Assembly (NCBI GenBank): GCA_947304585.1
Contig: CAMZBI010000017.1
Coordinates: 1 to 46,281 of the forward strand
DNA length: 46,281 nt
Source: an uncultured Clostridia bacterium
GTDB lineage: Bacteria; Bacillota; Clostridia; UBA1212
Reading direction: 5' to 3'
Made by a program: the position numbers and the translations under genes. This document shows, one piece after another, positions 35,742-44,213 of this stretch. Position 1 is the stretch's first letter; each line of letters starts with the position of its first letter. The notes beneath the pieces were generated by a model. It saw only the letters and a program-made list of their open reading frames with translations, searched no databases and was not told the DNA's origin.

Positions 35742-36551
35742 ATGAAAAAAGACAACTCAAAACCAATCGGAATATTTGACTCGGGCCTCGGCGGTCTCAC
35801 GGTGCTTAAAGAGGTCAGAAAACTCCTCCCCGAGGAGAGTCTGGTCTACTTCGGCGACAGCGGAAGAGCTCCCTACGGCACGAAGTCAGCGGATACGGTC
35901 AGAGCCTACACTCGCCAGGACATAGCATTCCTTCTTTCAAAGGGGGTTAAGGCAGTTGTTGTGGCCTGCAACACCGCCGCAGCCTGCGCAGGAAGAGACC
36001 TTCTGGATTCCTTTGGAGTGCCGGTGGTGGATGTGATCGGAGCGGGCTCGGAGCTTGCAGTGTCTTTAACTTCTTCCGGAAATATAGGGGTAATCGGCAC
36101 CTCGGCAACCGTTGCCAGCGGGGTGTACGAAAGGGCTGTCAAGGCTCTTTTGCCCGGCTGCGGGTTTTATGCCAAGGCCTGCCCGCTGTTCGTTCCTCTG
36201 GTTGAAGAGGGCTGGTGGGATGATGAAATAACTTATGAGGTGGCAAGGCGCTACCTTGAAGATATTGGCGACGTAGACACTCTGGTGCTGGGCTGCACCC
36301 ACTATCCCTATCTTGAAAAAGTCATCGGAGAGGTCACGGGAGGCAAAATAGCCCTTGTCAATTCCGCCAAAGCCGTTGCCGGAAAGCTTGAGCAGACCCT
36401 GGAAAAGGAAGGTTTAAGAAACAAAGACGGAAAGCCTGTGACGGAATATTACACCAGCGACAGCGTGGAAAAATTCAGTTCTCTCGGCAAATTGTTCCTC
36501 GGTGAGCTTGGAGGAAACGTGTTCCGGGCGGACCCGGAGGATTTTACATGA
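35742..36551 (+). CDS. murI: glutamate racemase
   Basis: Makes D-glutamate for peptidoglycan by cofactor-independent two-base racemisation. 269 aa. The two catalytic cysteines are present: Cys76 (VACNTA) and Cys185 (LGCTHYP), with FDSGLGGLTV (12-21) and FGDSGRAPYG. Follows ddl by 11 bp and overlaps the next ORF (ATGA, 36548-36551), so cell-wall amino acid supply is grouped here. Confidence 0.96.
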   Translation: MKKDNSKPIGIFDSGLGGLTVLKEVRKLLPEESLVYFGDSGRAPYGTKSADTVRAYTRQDIAFLLSKGVKAVVVACNTAAACAGRDLLDSFGVPVVDVIGAGSELAVSLTSSGNIGVIGTSATVASGVYERAVKALLPGCGFYAKACPLFVPLVEEGWWDDEITYEVARRYLEDIGDVDTLVLGCTHYPYLEKVIGEVTGGKIALVNSAKAVAGKLEQTLEKEGLRNKDGKPVTEYYTSDSVEKFSSLGKLFLGELGGNVFRADPEDFT

Positions 36552-37234
36552 GCGGCCTGAGGCTTGAACTCTCGATCCCGGGGAAAAATATCAGCGGGAA
36601 GGGCTTGGGAGAAGAACCGGGAGCCTGCCCCGATCTTGTCTTAAATCTGAGAAGTCCGGGCAGAACGGTAACCGAATTTGCCCGGCTTTTTGACGGTGCG
36701 GAACGGAAAAGCTTTGAAGACTGTTGTTGCCTGAAAAATGGCGATACAGCGGAGTTTTATTTATCCGGGCGGTTTCTCTCCCGGAAGATATCCGGACTTT
36801 GCCGTGATATTTTATCCCGGCGGGATGTCTTTGACGGGCTTCTTTCCTTGGAAAAGATACCTGTCCGGAAAACCGGAAAGAAAGATTTTTTGGTGTTTTA
36901 TGCGCTTTCCCGCTGCGCCTGCTCTGAAAGATCCGGTGATCCCGGGGTTCTCGGCGAACAGGAAGAAACACTTGAAGAGCTTTTTGACAGCAGTATATCC
37001 GCAAGGACCCTGACTGCCCTGCTTCTCTCGGGGCAGGAACATCTGTTTGAGGAAAAGACCGGGGCCGGCGAGACCATTTGTTTTTATGTAAAGAGCGGCA
37101 ATCTTGCCCGCCACGCTGCAGAACTGTTTTATATTGTAGAGAGGGAAACGGAGGGAAACGTTCCCGAAGCCCTCGCAGTCTGCACCGGGGCATATCTTAA
37201 AACCACTGTTACGGAGGTGTCCTGTGAAACTTGA
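36548..37234 (+). CDS. hypothetical protein between murI and nadE
   Basis: 228 aa, not recognised. No signal peptide or membrane helix. The first half has LRLELSIPG, DLVLNLRSPGRTVTEF and FYLSGRFLSRKISG; the second half has DDFLVFYAL-like strands and ETICFYVKSGNLARHAAELFYIV. The beta-strand-rich beginning and many aromatic and Cys residues do not reveal a fold by eye. It starts inside the murI stop (ATGA) and ends 11 bp into nadE, so it is tightly coupled to both and is likely a real, translated gene. Possibly two related halves; not proven. Confidence 0.75.
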   Translation: MSGLRLELSIPGKNISGKGLGEEPGACPDLVLNLRSPGRTVTEFARLFDGAERKSFEDCCCLKNGDTAEFYLSGRFLSRKISGLCRDILSRRDVFDGLLSLEKIPVRKTGKKDFLVFYALSRCACSERSGDPGVLGEQEETLEELFDSSISARTLTALLLSGQEHLFEEKTGAGETICFYVKSGNLARHAAELFYIVERETEGNVPEALAVCTGAYLKTTVTEVSCET

Positions 37235-37976
37235 TATTTCAAAAGTAAGAGACGAGCTTGTGGTCTGGATTAGGGACTTTTTTGAGAAAAACGGCAAGGG
37301 CTGCAAAGCCGTGGTCGGAATCTCCGGAGGCAAGGATTCCTCCGTTGCGGCTGCGATCTGCGCCGAGGCCCTTGGCACGGAAAACGTGTTTGGCGTCCTT
37401 ATGCCCTGCGGAGAGCAGAGAGATATAGACGCCGCCTATCTTCTGGTAAAGCATCTGGGAATCAGGCACTGCGTTGTGAACATCGGCGGCGCAGTGGAAG
37501 CTTTAAAAGAGGCGGTTCCGGGTGATATAAAGCCGGGACCCCAGGCCCTGATCAATTTGCCGCCAAGAATAAGGATGAGCACTCTTTACTACGTCTCCCA
37601 GTGCGTGAACGGCAGGGTGGTGAACACCTGCAACCTTTCCGAGGATTACGTTGGCTATTCCACCAGGTACGGAGATTCCGTCGGCGACTTCAGCCCCCTG
37701 TCACGCCTTACAGTAACGGAGGTCAAAGAGCTGGGAACCCTGCTGGGCCTTCCCCGAGAGCTGGTGCACAAAGCGCCATCAGACGGCCTTACCGGCAAAA
37801 CCGACGAGGACAACCTGGGCTTTACCTACGCCACCTTGGACAGGTATATCCGTGAAGGAATCTGCGAAGATCCCGACGCCAAAGCCCGCATAGACATGCT
37901 CCACAGGATAAACCTGTTCAAACTTGAACTTATGCCTTCCTATGAACCTTCAAAGGACACATATGAGAGTATATGA
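37224..37976 (+). CDS. nadE: NH3-dependent NAD synthetase
   Basis: Last step of NAD synthesis: amidates nicotinate adenine dinucleotide using ammonia. 250 aa, lacking the glutaminase (nitrilase) domain of the longer type. P-loop SGGKDSS at 34-40; NTCNLSEDYVGYSTRYGDSVGDFSPL and APSDGLTGKTDEDNLGFTY are family blocks. GTG 37224 with GGAGG (37213-37217). It overlaps both neighbours (11 and 14 bp). Confidence 0.96.
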   Translation: MKLDISKVRDELVVWIRDFFEKNGKGCKAVVGISGGKDSSVAAAICAEALGTENVFGVLMPCGEQRDIDAAYLLVKHLGIRHCVVNIGGAVEALKEAVPGDIKPGPQALINLPPRIRMSTLYYVSQCVNGRVVNTCNLSEDYVGYSTRYGDSVGDFSPLSRLTVTEVKELGTLLGLPRELVHKAPSDGLTGKTDEDNLGFTYATLDRYIREGICEDPDAKARIDMLHRINLFKLELMPSYEPSKDTYESI

Positions 37977-39291
37977 CATCCTGTCTCCGAAATACACAGG
38001 CCGGGAGATACAATGTACCTGCGGCAAAGTCCACCGGGCGAGGGTCAAAGAGGTTATCATTGCAGACGGGGCAACCGAAGCGCTGCCCCGGGTGCTGGAA
38101 GGACTCCCTGCCGCCCGCGTCTTTGTGGCATATGACAGGAACACGGAGCGGGCGGCAGGCGGCCGCATTGAAGGGGTGCTTGCCGCGGCCGGGATCCGGT
38201 TCGACAGGTTTGTGTTTGAAGAGGACCGTGTCGAACCGGATGAGGCCTCCGTGGGCCGCACCGTCGGCGCATTTGGCGGCCAGGATGCGGTCATTGGCGT
38301 AGGCTCCGGCGTTATAAACGATATATGCAAGGTGGTGGCCAAGACCTTCGGCAAGCCGTATATTGCCGTCGGTACCGCCCCGTCAATGGACGGGTACTGC
38401 TCGTCAACGTCCTCCCTGCTCATCGGCGGACTGAAGAAGTCCGTTGATTCAAAATGTCCGGACGTGTTCATTGGCGACGTGGATATACTGAAAGACTGTC
38501 CGGAGGATATGCTGAGGGCGGGCTTTGGGGATATGATCGCAAAAACTGTTGCCCTGTTTGAATGGCGGCTGGGGCATATGGTCACCGGGGAGTACTACTG
38601 TCCTTTTGTGGAGGAAACGGTGAGGACTGCCTGGAACAGGATCCGGGAAGGGGCCGGAAAGCTGATGGAACGGGACGGGAGCGCGGTGGCTGCCGTAACG
38701 GACGGGCTTGTGATCTCGGGCATTGCCATGAACTATGCGGGAATAAGCAGACCCGCATCCGGCTGCGAGCACTATTTTTCCCACATCTGGGACATGCGGG
38801 GCGCGGCTTTCGGAACGCCAACGTCCCTCCACGGGATACAGTGCGGCATCGGAACCCTGCTCACTCTGAGAGGATATGAAAAACTGCTGAAAGAGGAATT
38901 TGATCCCGGAAGAGCCATTGAAAAGAAGCGCTCGTTTGACAGAAACAACTGGTTTGAGAAGATCCGTGAAAGGCTGGGACCCGGCGGAGACGAAATGGTA
39001 AAAAAGGCCTCGGAGGGCTTCGTTTACAGAGAGGAGAGATCTGCTGCAAGGCTTGGCGTTATCCTGGAAAACATTGGAAAGATCAGGGACCTTGCGGAGG
39101 AACTGCTGATGAAGGAAGCTGACGCCAAAAGGCTTTTTGAGAGTCTGGGGTGCCCCGTTTCGATGGAACAGATCGGCCTTGATCCAAAAGACGCCAATAC
39201 GGACTTTGCCATGACCCGGGACGTCAGAGAAAAATACATTCTGTCGACCCTCGCCTGGGACATTGGCGCAGACATTGATCTTTTAAGCTGA
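37963..39291 (+). CDS. sn-glycerol-1-phosphate dehydrogenase (AraM-like)
   Basis: NAD(P)-dependent reduction of DHAP to sn-glycerol-1-phosphate, the enantiomer used in archaeal lipids; in Bacillus, AraM feeds heptaprenylglyceryl phosphate synthesis. 442 aa from ATG 37963 (AAAGGA at 37952-37957), about 50 residues longer than AraM. The nucleotide motif GVGSGVINDICK and the AVGTAPSMDGY block are present, with likely metal ligands in GFGDMIAK (Asp), HIWDM (His) and SLHGIQ (His). The frame extends to 37924, but the chosen start matches the SD. Overlaps nadE by 14 bp and the next gene by 1 bp. No partner prenyltransferase (PcrB) is visible. Confidence 0.9.
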   Translation: MRVYDILSPKYTGREIQCTCGKVHRARVKEVIIADGATEALPRVLEGLPAARVFVAYDRNTERAAGGRIEGVLAAAGIRFDRFVFEEDRVEPDEASVGRTVGAFGGQDAVIGVGSGVINDICKVVAKTFGKPYIAVGTAPSMDGYCSSTSSLLIGGLKKSVDSKCPDVFIGDVDILKDCPEDMLRAGFGDMIAKTVALFEWRLGHMVTGEYYCPFVEETVRTAWNRIREGAGKLMERDGSAVAAVTDGLVISGIAMNYAGISRPASGCEHYFSHIWDMRGAAFGTPTSLHGIQCGIGTLLTLRGYEKLLKEEFDPGRAIEKKRSFDRNNWFEKIRERLGPGGDEMVKKASEGFVYREERSAARLGVILENIGKIRDLAEELLMKEADAKRLFESLGCPVSMEQIGLDPKDANTDFAMTRDVREKYILSTLAWDIGADIDLLS

Positions 39292-39908
39292 TGATTACTG
39301 AAAAGGGACTGGAAGAGAACATGGAAACGGAAGTGCCGGAGAAAAATACAGAGAACGGGATACCTGAAGAACTGCCTTATGCGGTTAATACGACGCAGAT
39401 TACTGACGAGATCAACAAAAAAGCGGTCACAAGGATGATGAGAAAACTGTTTGTGATGAACCTGCTCATGATCCTTGGCGGAATTGCTTCAGGAGCGCTC
39501 CTTGCCGTGATTTGCCTCCTGAGGGATCCTGCGGGCTTTGAAGGGTTCGACATTGTCCAGCTGGTTATATGTATCCTGCTGGCCGTAATGGGCGTTCTGG
39601 GCCTCGTCAGCGCCGCCAATACGGTTAAGACAACTGTAAAAAACGCTCCGGACAGGAATTCGGTCAGAAAGACATCCTTTTACGATGGTTGTTTTCTGGT
39701 GGAAACAGGGGAGGAGACTGCGCTTGTCCCGGTTTCGGGATTTGTAAAGATGGTCAGATACGGCGATCTGCTGCTCTTTTATTTCAAACCTGAAGGCGAC
39801 AGCGGACGCACAGAGGTGTTCTTTGTATCTAAAGAAGGATTTGAAGACGAAAGCCAGGCGGAAAAGGTCCTGGAAACATTCGGAAAAAAGAAAAAGCGGA
39901 AAAACTGA
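39291..39908 (+). CDS. YcxB-like two-helix membrane protein
   Basis: 205 aa. Acidic N-terminus, two membrane helices (about 53-77 and 87-109) with a short loop, then a soluble beta-rich segment (FYDGCFLVETGEETALVPVSGFVKMVRYGDLLLFYFKP) resembling the YcxB C-terminal / PH-like domain, and a basic tail. Function unknown. TGATG overlap with the dehydrogenase stop indicates coupling; ATG 39321 is an alternative start. Terminates the 10-kb gene run. Confidence 0.8.
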   Translation: MITEKGLEENMETEVPEKNTENGIPEELPYAVNTTQITDEINKKAVTRMMRKLFVMNLLMILGGIASGALLAVICLLRDPAGFEGFDIVQLVICILLAVMGVLGLVSAANTVKTTVKNAPDRNSVRKTSFYDGCFLVETGEETALVPVSGFVKMVRYGDLLLFYFKPEGDSGRTEVFFVSKEGFEDESQAEKVLETFGKKKKRKN

Positions 39909-39958
39909 CCGCCAAACATGACCAATCTATCTGCCTGTTATGGAGAACTCTATCAAAT

Positions 39959-40002
39959 GCAGAGGCTGCGGCGAATCATTCGCACCGCAGCCTCTGCTTT
40001 AA
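39959..40002 (+). terminator. Rho-independent terminator ending the mazG-to-ycxB run
   Basis: Perfect 13-bp stem GCAGAGGCTGCGG (39959-39971) / CCGCAGCCTCTGC (39985-39997), with an inner CGAAT-C-ATTCG hairpin (39972-39982), followed by TTTAAT. The T-tract is short, but the stem is very strong. Confidence 0.7.
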
Positions 40003-40128
40003 TCGCGGCGCCAGCCGCATCACAACTAATCACTCATCACTGCAGCGCGTGCGCTGCGACACTTGCGGCGCTAGCCGCACCCACTGCGCGTCAGCGCATC
40101 ACTATTCACTCATCACTATTCACTGATA
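40003..40128. repeat. intergenic hairpin array, locus 6, entering the phosphoglycerate mutase gene
   Basis: Hairpins GCGGCGCCAGCCGC, GCAGCGCGTGCGCTGC and GCGGCGCTAGCCGC, plus TGCGCGTCAGCGCA. Heptad tracts AATCACTCATCACTG (about 40027-40041) and ATTCACT/CATCACT units (40098-40128). The latter encode the last residues and stop of the minus-strand mutase. Confidence 0.75.
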
Positions 40129-41338
40129 TAAATCTGTCCATCAGCTTGTCGCCTTTGGCAACATGATTGCCGGTTGCCTTGGCAAATCTTTCGTCATATT
40201 TCGCGCCGGGATTCAGGACCGTTTTGTTCCTGCTGTCGTAGATGATATAGGGTACCGCGTCGTGGGTATGGGTCCTCAGCACAAGGGGAGTGGGATGGTC
40301 CGGAAGCACCAGCATCCTGAAATCCTCTCCTGCGTCGCTGAGCATCTTGGCGAGGGGACCGACCACCCGGCTGTCGATATACTCGATGGACAATATTTTT
40401 TCTTTGACCTCGTGCCTGTGGCCGCACTCGTCCGGCGCTTCCATATGGATGTACACGAAATCCCCGTCGTTCATCAAAAAGTCAAAAGCCGCTTTTGCTT
40501 TTCCTTCAAAATTTGTCTTGTAGGTTCCGGTGGCGCCTTCCACCTCAAGCACTTTGAGGCCTCCGCAGATGCCTATGCCCTTGATGAGGTCAACGGCGGA
40601 AACAACTGCTCCCCTGATACCGTATTTTTCGGAAAAATCCGAAAGAAACGGCTTGCGTCCCTCGCCCCAGGGCCAGATGGAATTGGCGGGTTTGAGACCC
40701 CTGCGGATGCGGTCGAGGTTGACGGGGTGGTTTGAAAGAAGCTCGTAACTCTTTTTCATAAGGTCAAGCAGCTCATCGTGCATGTAGCCCTTGGGGAGAT
40801 AATCGGAAATGGGTTTTCCGGAGATATCGTGGGGCGGAGTGCACAGCAGCTTTATGTCACCGGGTGCTTTCAGGACCATGCAGTGCCTGTAACTGACCCC
40901 GGGGTAGAATTTCAGAATATCGCTTCCCAGTTTTTCGTTGATGAAAAGGACCAGTTCCCGGGCCTCCTCCGTGGTGATCTCATCGGAGCTGTAATCGGCC
41001 ATTACAAGAGACTCATAGGGGCCGTCTCCTGACAGATTGACGATATTACATCTGATGGCAAGCTCCTCAGGCAAAAGCTCGATGCCCATGCTGACTGCTT
41101 CGAGAGGAGATCTGCCCGTATAATATTTGTCGGGGTCATATCCCATTACGGACATATTGGCAATGTCGCTGCCCGGGGGATTCAGATGGTCCGGCACTGT
41201 CTTTACAAGTCCCAGTTCCCCGTATTCACAGAGACGGTCGATGTTAGGTTTGTGCGCCACCATAAGGGGCGTTTTTCCGTCCAGCTCAGGCACAGGGTAA
41301 TCCGCCATGCCGTCGCCAAGTATAACTACGTATTTCAT
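40106..41338 (-). CDS. cofactor-independent phosphoglycerate mutase, archaeal (ApgM) type
   Basis: Interconverts 3- and 2-phosphoglycerate with two metal ions. 410 aa, of the ApgM branch of the alkaline phosphatase superfamily, not the GpmI type. Metal site Asp9 (LGDGMAD), nucleophile Ser57 (GSDIANMSVMGYDP), and C-terminal HMEAPDECGHR and LPDHPTP, HTHDAVP blocks. The start ATG overlaps the MutS-like gene's stop (ATGA). The C-terminal SVNSDE and stop are encoded by a repeat heptad tract. May serve homoserine or serine metabolism in some bacteria rather than core glycolysis; not decidable here. Confidence 0.9.
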   Translation of the reverse strand: MKYVVILGDGMADYPVPELDGKTPLMVAHKPNIDRLCEYGELGLVKTVPDHLNPPGSDIANMSVMGYDPDKYYTGRSPLEAVSMGIELLPEELAIRCNIVNLSGDGPYESLVMADYSSDEITTEEARELVLFINEKLGSDILKFYPGVSYRHCMVLKAPGDIKLLCTPPHDISGKPISDYLPKGYMHDELLDLMKKSYELLSNHPVNLDRIRRGLKPANSIWPWGEGRKPFLSDFSEKYGIRGAVVSAVDLIKGIGICGGLKVLEVEGATGTYKTNFEGKAKAAFDFLMNDGDFVYIHMEAPDECGHRHEVKEKILSIEYIDSRVVGPLAKMLSDAGEDFRMLVLPDHPTPLVLRTHTHDAVPYIIYDSRNKTVLNPGAKYDERFAKATGNHVAKGDKLMDRFISVNSDE

Positions 41339-43080
41339 TCTGTCTGCTCCCCGGTTCCCTTGGCGTGGGAATCCATCAGCTGTTCATAGCTTATTCCGTA
41401 AGTCCTGGCAATGTCCAACGCAAAACTTCTGCCCTGAGGAGGCATCCTTGTGATCTTATAGGTCCTCTTGCTGCCTGTCTGGAATTTTCTAATGCCCGTT
41501 TCCGTCATCACCTCAAGGCCGCTGGATTCGTCGATCCCCGCCACAAGGCTCATCATATTTGAAAGGCCCGGTTCCTTGTTGAGCTCCGGTATGTTTTCCG
41601 CCAGTTCGTGAATGTGGGTGGCGAAGAGGGCTCTGGCGCCAATGGTCCGCAGGTATCTCATGATCTCGGTGGCGATGAACAGGCACTCCTGGTGGGAGGT
41701 ACTGGAAAGGGACTCGTTCATGAGGATCATACTGTACTTGGTGAGTTTGGGCAGTATCTGTTCAAGTCTCACGCACTCCTCGCCAAGACGTCCCTCGCTG
41801 ACGGAATTCTTTTCCAGTTCCGGGAAGTGGGTGTAGATATTGTCGCAGGGACTGATCTCGCCGGAGGTTCCCGCAACCGGAAGTCCCGCCTGGAACATGA
41901 GCTGGCAAAGGCCGAGGGCTCTTGTAATGGTGGTCTTTCCTCCCTGGTTGGCGCCGGTCAGAACGCCGATCCTGCCTTCCTCTTCGCCAAGGACAAAATC
42001 GTTGGTGACTATCACGTTGTCAAGTTTGTTGATGCCGGTGTCAGCCATGACCCTGACAGCAAAACTCACGTCGTAAATATCCTTCACGTCGAATCTGCGG
42101 TCGTCCATTGGCAAGGGCTTCGGGAAACACACCGGAAGGCCTGCGCCACGAAGTTTGTTTACGAGATGGGTGCCGCCGATGTAGAAGGAGATCTCGGGCA
42201 TGAGCTCGAAGAGAAATGCAGATTCCACCCGCTCGAACCGTCTCAGAGATTCGGAGAGATGCCTGAAGGTGTCCTTCATCACCGAGTTTAGATCTCTCAT
42301 GATGGCCGCGTCAAGGGTGCCGGCGCTGTTGTCCTTCAGGATCGTGTAGAAGGTGCCTATGCCGAAGTATTTGTCCTCATTGGTTTTCGTGCCAAAAAGC
42401 TTTGAAAGCATGCCCCGCTTTTTGATGGGTTTCTCGCTGACTGAAAGGAGCACCGATTCCACGGGGTGGAGCTCGTTGTCGAGATTTACGCCAAGGGTAA
42501 CGCTCTGGATGCCCTTGATGTCGTCGCTGAGGGTGGGGAGAAGTGCCACCAGCTCGTGGTAGCTTTCGTCCTTTACAATGGAATTTACCAGCTCCCGCAG
42601 CTTCTGAAGGCCCTCGGAATCAAATTCTCTCGTTCCGCTGTTGAAGATCCTGTCGAGCACGGTCATTATCTGAACGTAGACCTTAAGGAGTTCCATTCGC
42701 CAGACTGTCTTTCTCACGTCGTCGTCATGGGAAATGTTCGTCTTCTCCATCCTGCCCAGCTGTATTATAAGAGGCAGAAGGTCGGAATTGGCAAGTATTT
42801 CTATCTCCGGATATTTCAGAAAGTCCTTGAGGATCGCCTGACGGTAGGAGATGGTCTCGCTGTCGGTCACCATATCGCTGATCCTGGCGAGGATGTAATC
42901 CTTTCCGTCGGTACGGACGTCCATGCCCTGGAAGATCATATTGGCGTTTATGTCCCGCTCCATGATGTCCTGGTTGAACAGTCGGCCGGTGCCTTCCTTT
43001 ACGGCCTGCTCCCTGGCTCTGCCTGCTTCGTAATCCGGCCATAACAAACTGAAACTGTGTTTTTGATAAAGGGGATCCAT
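41335..43080 (-). CDS. MutS-like ATPase without mismatch-recognition domains
   Basis: 581 aa. The C-terminal ATPase resembles MutS: Walker A GANQGGKTT (376-384), Walker B MILMNES (451-457) where MutS usually has DE, then a TH-H element (ATHIHE, about 493-498). The N-terminal 350 residues are helical (lever/clamp-like) and lack domain I with its Phe-x-Glu mismatch motif. It is neither MutS1 nor MutS2 (no Smr domain). The family is usually annotated as MutS-related protein; function unknown. It sits 61 bp after tcdA and overlaps apgM. Confidence 0.85.
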   Translation of the reverse strand: MDPLYQKHSFSLLWPDYEAGRAREQAVKEGTGRLFNQDIMERDINANMIFQGMDVRTDGKDYILARISDMVTDSETISYRQAILKDFLKYPEIEILANSDLLPLIIQLGRMEKTNISHDDDVRKTVWRMELLKVYVQIMTVLDRIFNSGTREFDSEGLQKLRELVNSIVKDESYHELVALLPTLSDDIKGIQSVTLGVNLDNELHPVESVLLSVSEKPIKKRGMLSKLFGTKTNEDKYFGIGTFYTILKDNSAGTLDAAIMRDLNSVMKDTFRHLSESLRRFERVESAFLFELMPEISFYIGGTHLVNKLRGAGLPVCFPKPLPMDDRRFDVKDIYDVSFAVRVMADTGINKLDNVIVTNDFVLGEEEGRIGVLTGANQGGKTTITRALGLCQLMFQAGLPVAGTSGEISPCDNIYTHFPELEKNSVSEGRLGEECVRLEQILPKLTKYSMILMNESLSSTSHQECLFIATEIMRYLRTIGARALFATHIHELAENIPELNKEPGLSNMMSLVAGIDESSGLEVMTETGIRKFQTGSKRTYKITRMPPQGRSFALDIARTYGISYEQLMDSHAKGTGEQTE

Positions 43081-43141
43081 TGTCGTTTTCTCCTTGTTGT
43101 CTGAGGCTGAATCCAGCCTTGTGGATCTTTGTTTTCCCGGC

Positions 43142-43900
43142 TCAACTGTTTTTACCGGTATTTATACCCAAAATGCTTCTTACCACGTATGAGGCGATTA
43201 TCATGCCCGCCACCGGGGGTACGAAGGAAATGCTTCCCGGCGTTCTCGTGCCTGTTTTAACGGGCTGCTCCGTGGAATATACAACGGTGAGTTTCTTCAC
43301 GCCTTCCTTTTTCAGCAGACCGCGCATGGACCGGGCGAGGGGGCACACCGACGTTTTGTATATGTCGTCAATTCTAAATGCGCAGGGGTCCAGTTTATTT
43401 CCCGTCCCCATGGAACTGATGATCCCGATCCCCCGTTCTTCAGCAATCTTTGCCAGCAGTATTTTTGAACTCACCGAGTCGATGCAGTCGCAGATGAAGT
43501 CAACGGAATCCCAGGGCACAGCATCTTTGGTCTCTTCGCCGAAAAAAATCTCAAGGGGTACCGCTTCGCAGAAGGGGTTTATATCGCCAATGTGCTTCGC
43601 CGCAGTCTTTGCCTTGTACCCGCCAATGGTCTCCCGGGTGGCGAGGACCTGCCTGTTAAGATTCGAGGGGGAAAACCTGTCGCAGTCCACCAGAATTATC
43701 TTTCCGATGCCGGCCCTTGCAAGAGCTTCGGCGCAGCTTCCGCCAACGCCTCCCAGCCCGAAAACCGCAACACAGGAGCGGCTCAGTTTTTCAAGACCTT
43801 CACTGCCTATAAGCATTTCTTCTCTTGAAAACAACTCGCCGTATGAAATGTCTTTTGATTCGCCGCTTAAAGCCACATCGTTTCTTTCCGGATCATTCAT
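43142..43900 (-). CDS. tcdA: tRNA threonylcarbamoyladenosine dehydratase
   Basis: E1-like enzyme that uses ATP to cyclise t6A37 to ct6A37 in tRNAs reading ANN codons. 252 aa. Rossmann GLGGVGG (48-54), ATP-binding VDCD (71-74) and NLNRQ (80-84), and SVCPLARSMR with Cys186. No zinc-binding CxxC pairs, as expected for TcdA rather than MoeB/ThiF. Transcribed from 43926-43954 on the minus strand and followed by the mutS-like and mutase genes. Confidence 0.9.
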   Translation of the reverse strand: MNDPERNDVALSGESKDISYGELFSREEMLIGSEGLEKLSRSCVAVFGLGGVGGSCAEALARAGIGKIILVDCDRFSPSNLNRQVLATRETIGGYKAKTAAKHIGDINPFCEAVPLEIFFGEETKDAVPWDSVDFICDCIDSVSSKILLAKIAEERGIGIISSMGTGNKLDPCAFRIDDIYKTSVCPLARSMRGLLKKEGVKKLTVVYSTEQPVKTGTRTPGSISFVPPVAGMIIASYVVRSILGINTGKNS

Positions 43901-43925
43901 GACAGAGCCCGTCCTTTACCCGTAA

Positions 43926-43954
43926 ATGATACCATCGCAGGCGCTTAAAATCAA
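43926..43954 (-). promoter_or_regulatory. sigma-A-type promoter for tcdA-mutS-like-apgM
   Basis: On the minus strand: -35 TTGATT (plus 43949-43954), 17 bp spacer, -10 TATCAT (plus 43926-43931), about 25 nt before the tcdA ATG. Confidence 0.65.
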
Positions 43955-43967
43955 TCGAAAATTGATT
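43949..43967. promoter_or_regulatory. inverted repeat over the tcdA -35
   Basis: AATCAAT (43949-43955) - 5 nt - ATTGATT (43961-43967). It overlaps the -35 and could be an operator, or coincidence from AT-rich sequence. Confidence 0.35.
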
Positions 43968-44078
43968 GGCGGATGCCCTGGAAAGACCTTTATTTCACCC
44001 GTTTTTTCGTGACGGCCGCGGCCCTTCGGCGCGAAATTCCTGAATTCTACTTTTTATCTATAAATGCGAGAATTATTT

Positions 44079-44101
44079 CCGGAAAATAAATTATTTTCCG
44101 G
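44079..44101. promoter_or_regulatory. 23-bp palindrome upstream of the kinase promoter
   Basis: CCGGAAAATAA (44079-44089) / TTATTTTCCGG (44091-44101), perfect 11-bp arms around one base. An overlapping half-site TTATTTCCGG (44073-44082) makes a second palindrome. It ends 14 bp before the -35 at 44116. A plausible operator for an unknown regulator. Confidence 0.5.
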
Positions 44102-44115
44102 TGATAATAAACGAT

Positions 44116-44144
44116 TTGACAGGACGTGAAAAGGGTCATATCAT
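44116..44144 (+). promoter_or_regulatory. sigma-A-type promoter for the kinase fusion gene
   Basis: -35 TTGACA (44116-44121, perfect), 17 bp spacer, -10 TATCAT (44139-44144). Leader of about 63 nt. Confidence 0.75.
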
Positions 44145-44213
44145 GTCATTGCAAAGAGCATTCTGAAGCAAAAAAACAGCCGCTGTAACATAAGGCGGCG
44201 GGGGAGGATAATC

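Noticed and set aside
39918..40166. 82-codon frame over the array at 40003-40128
   Set aside because: Repeat-derived, overlaps a strong terminator and the 3' end of the mutase gene.
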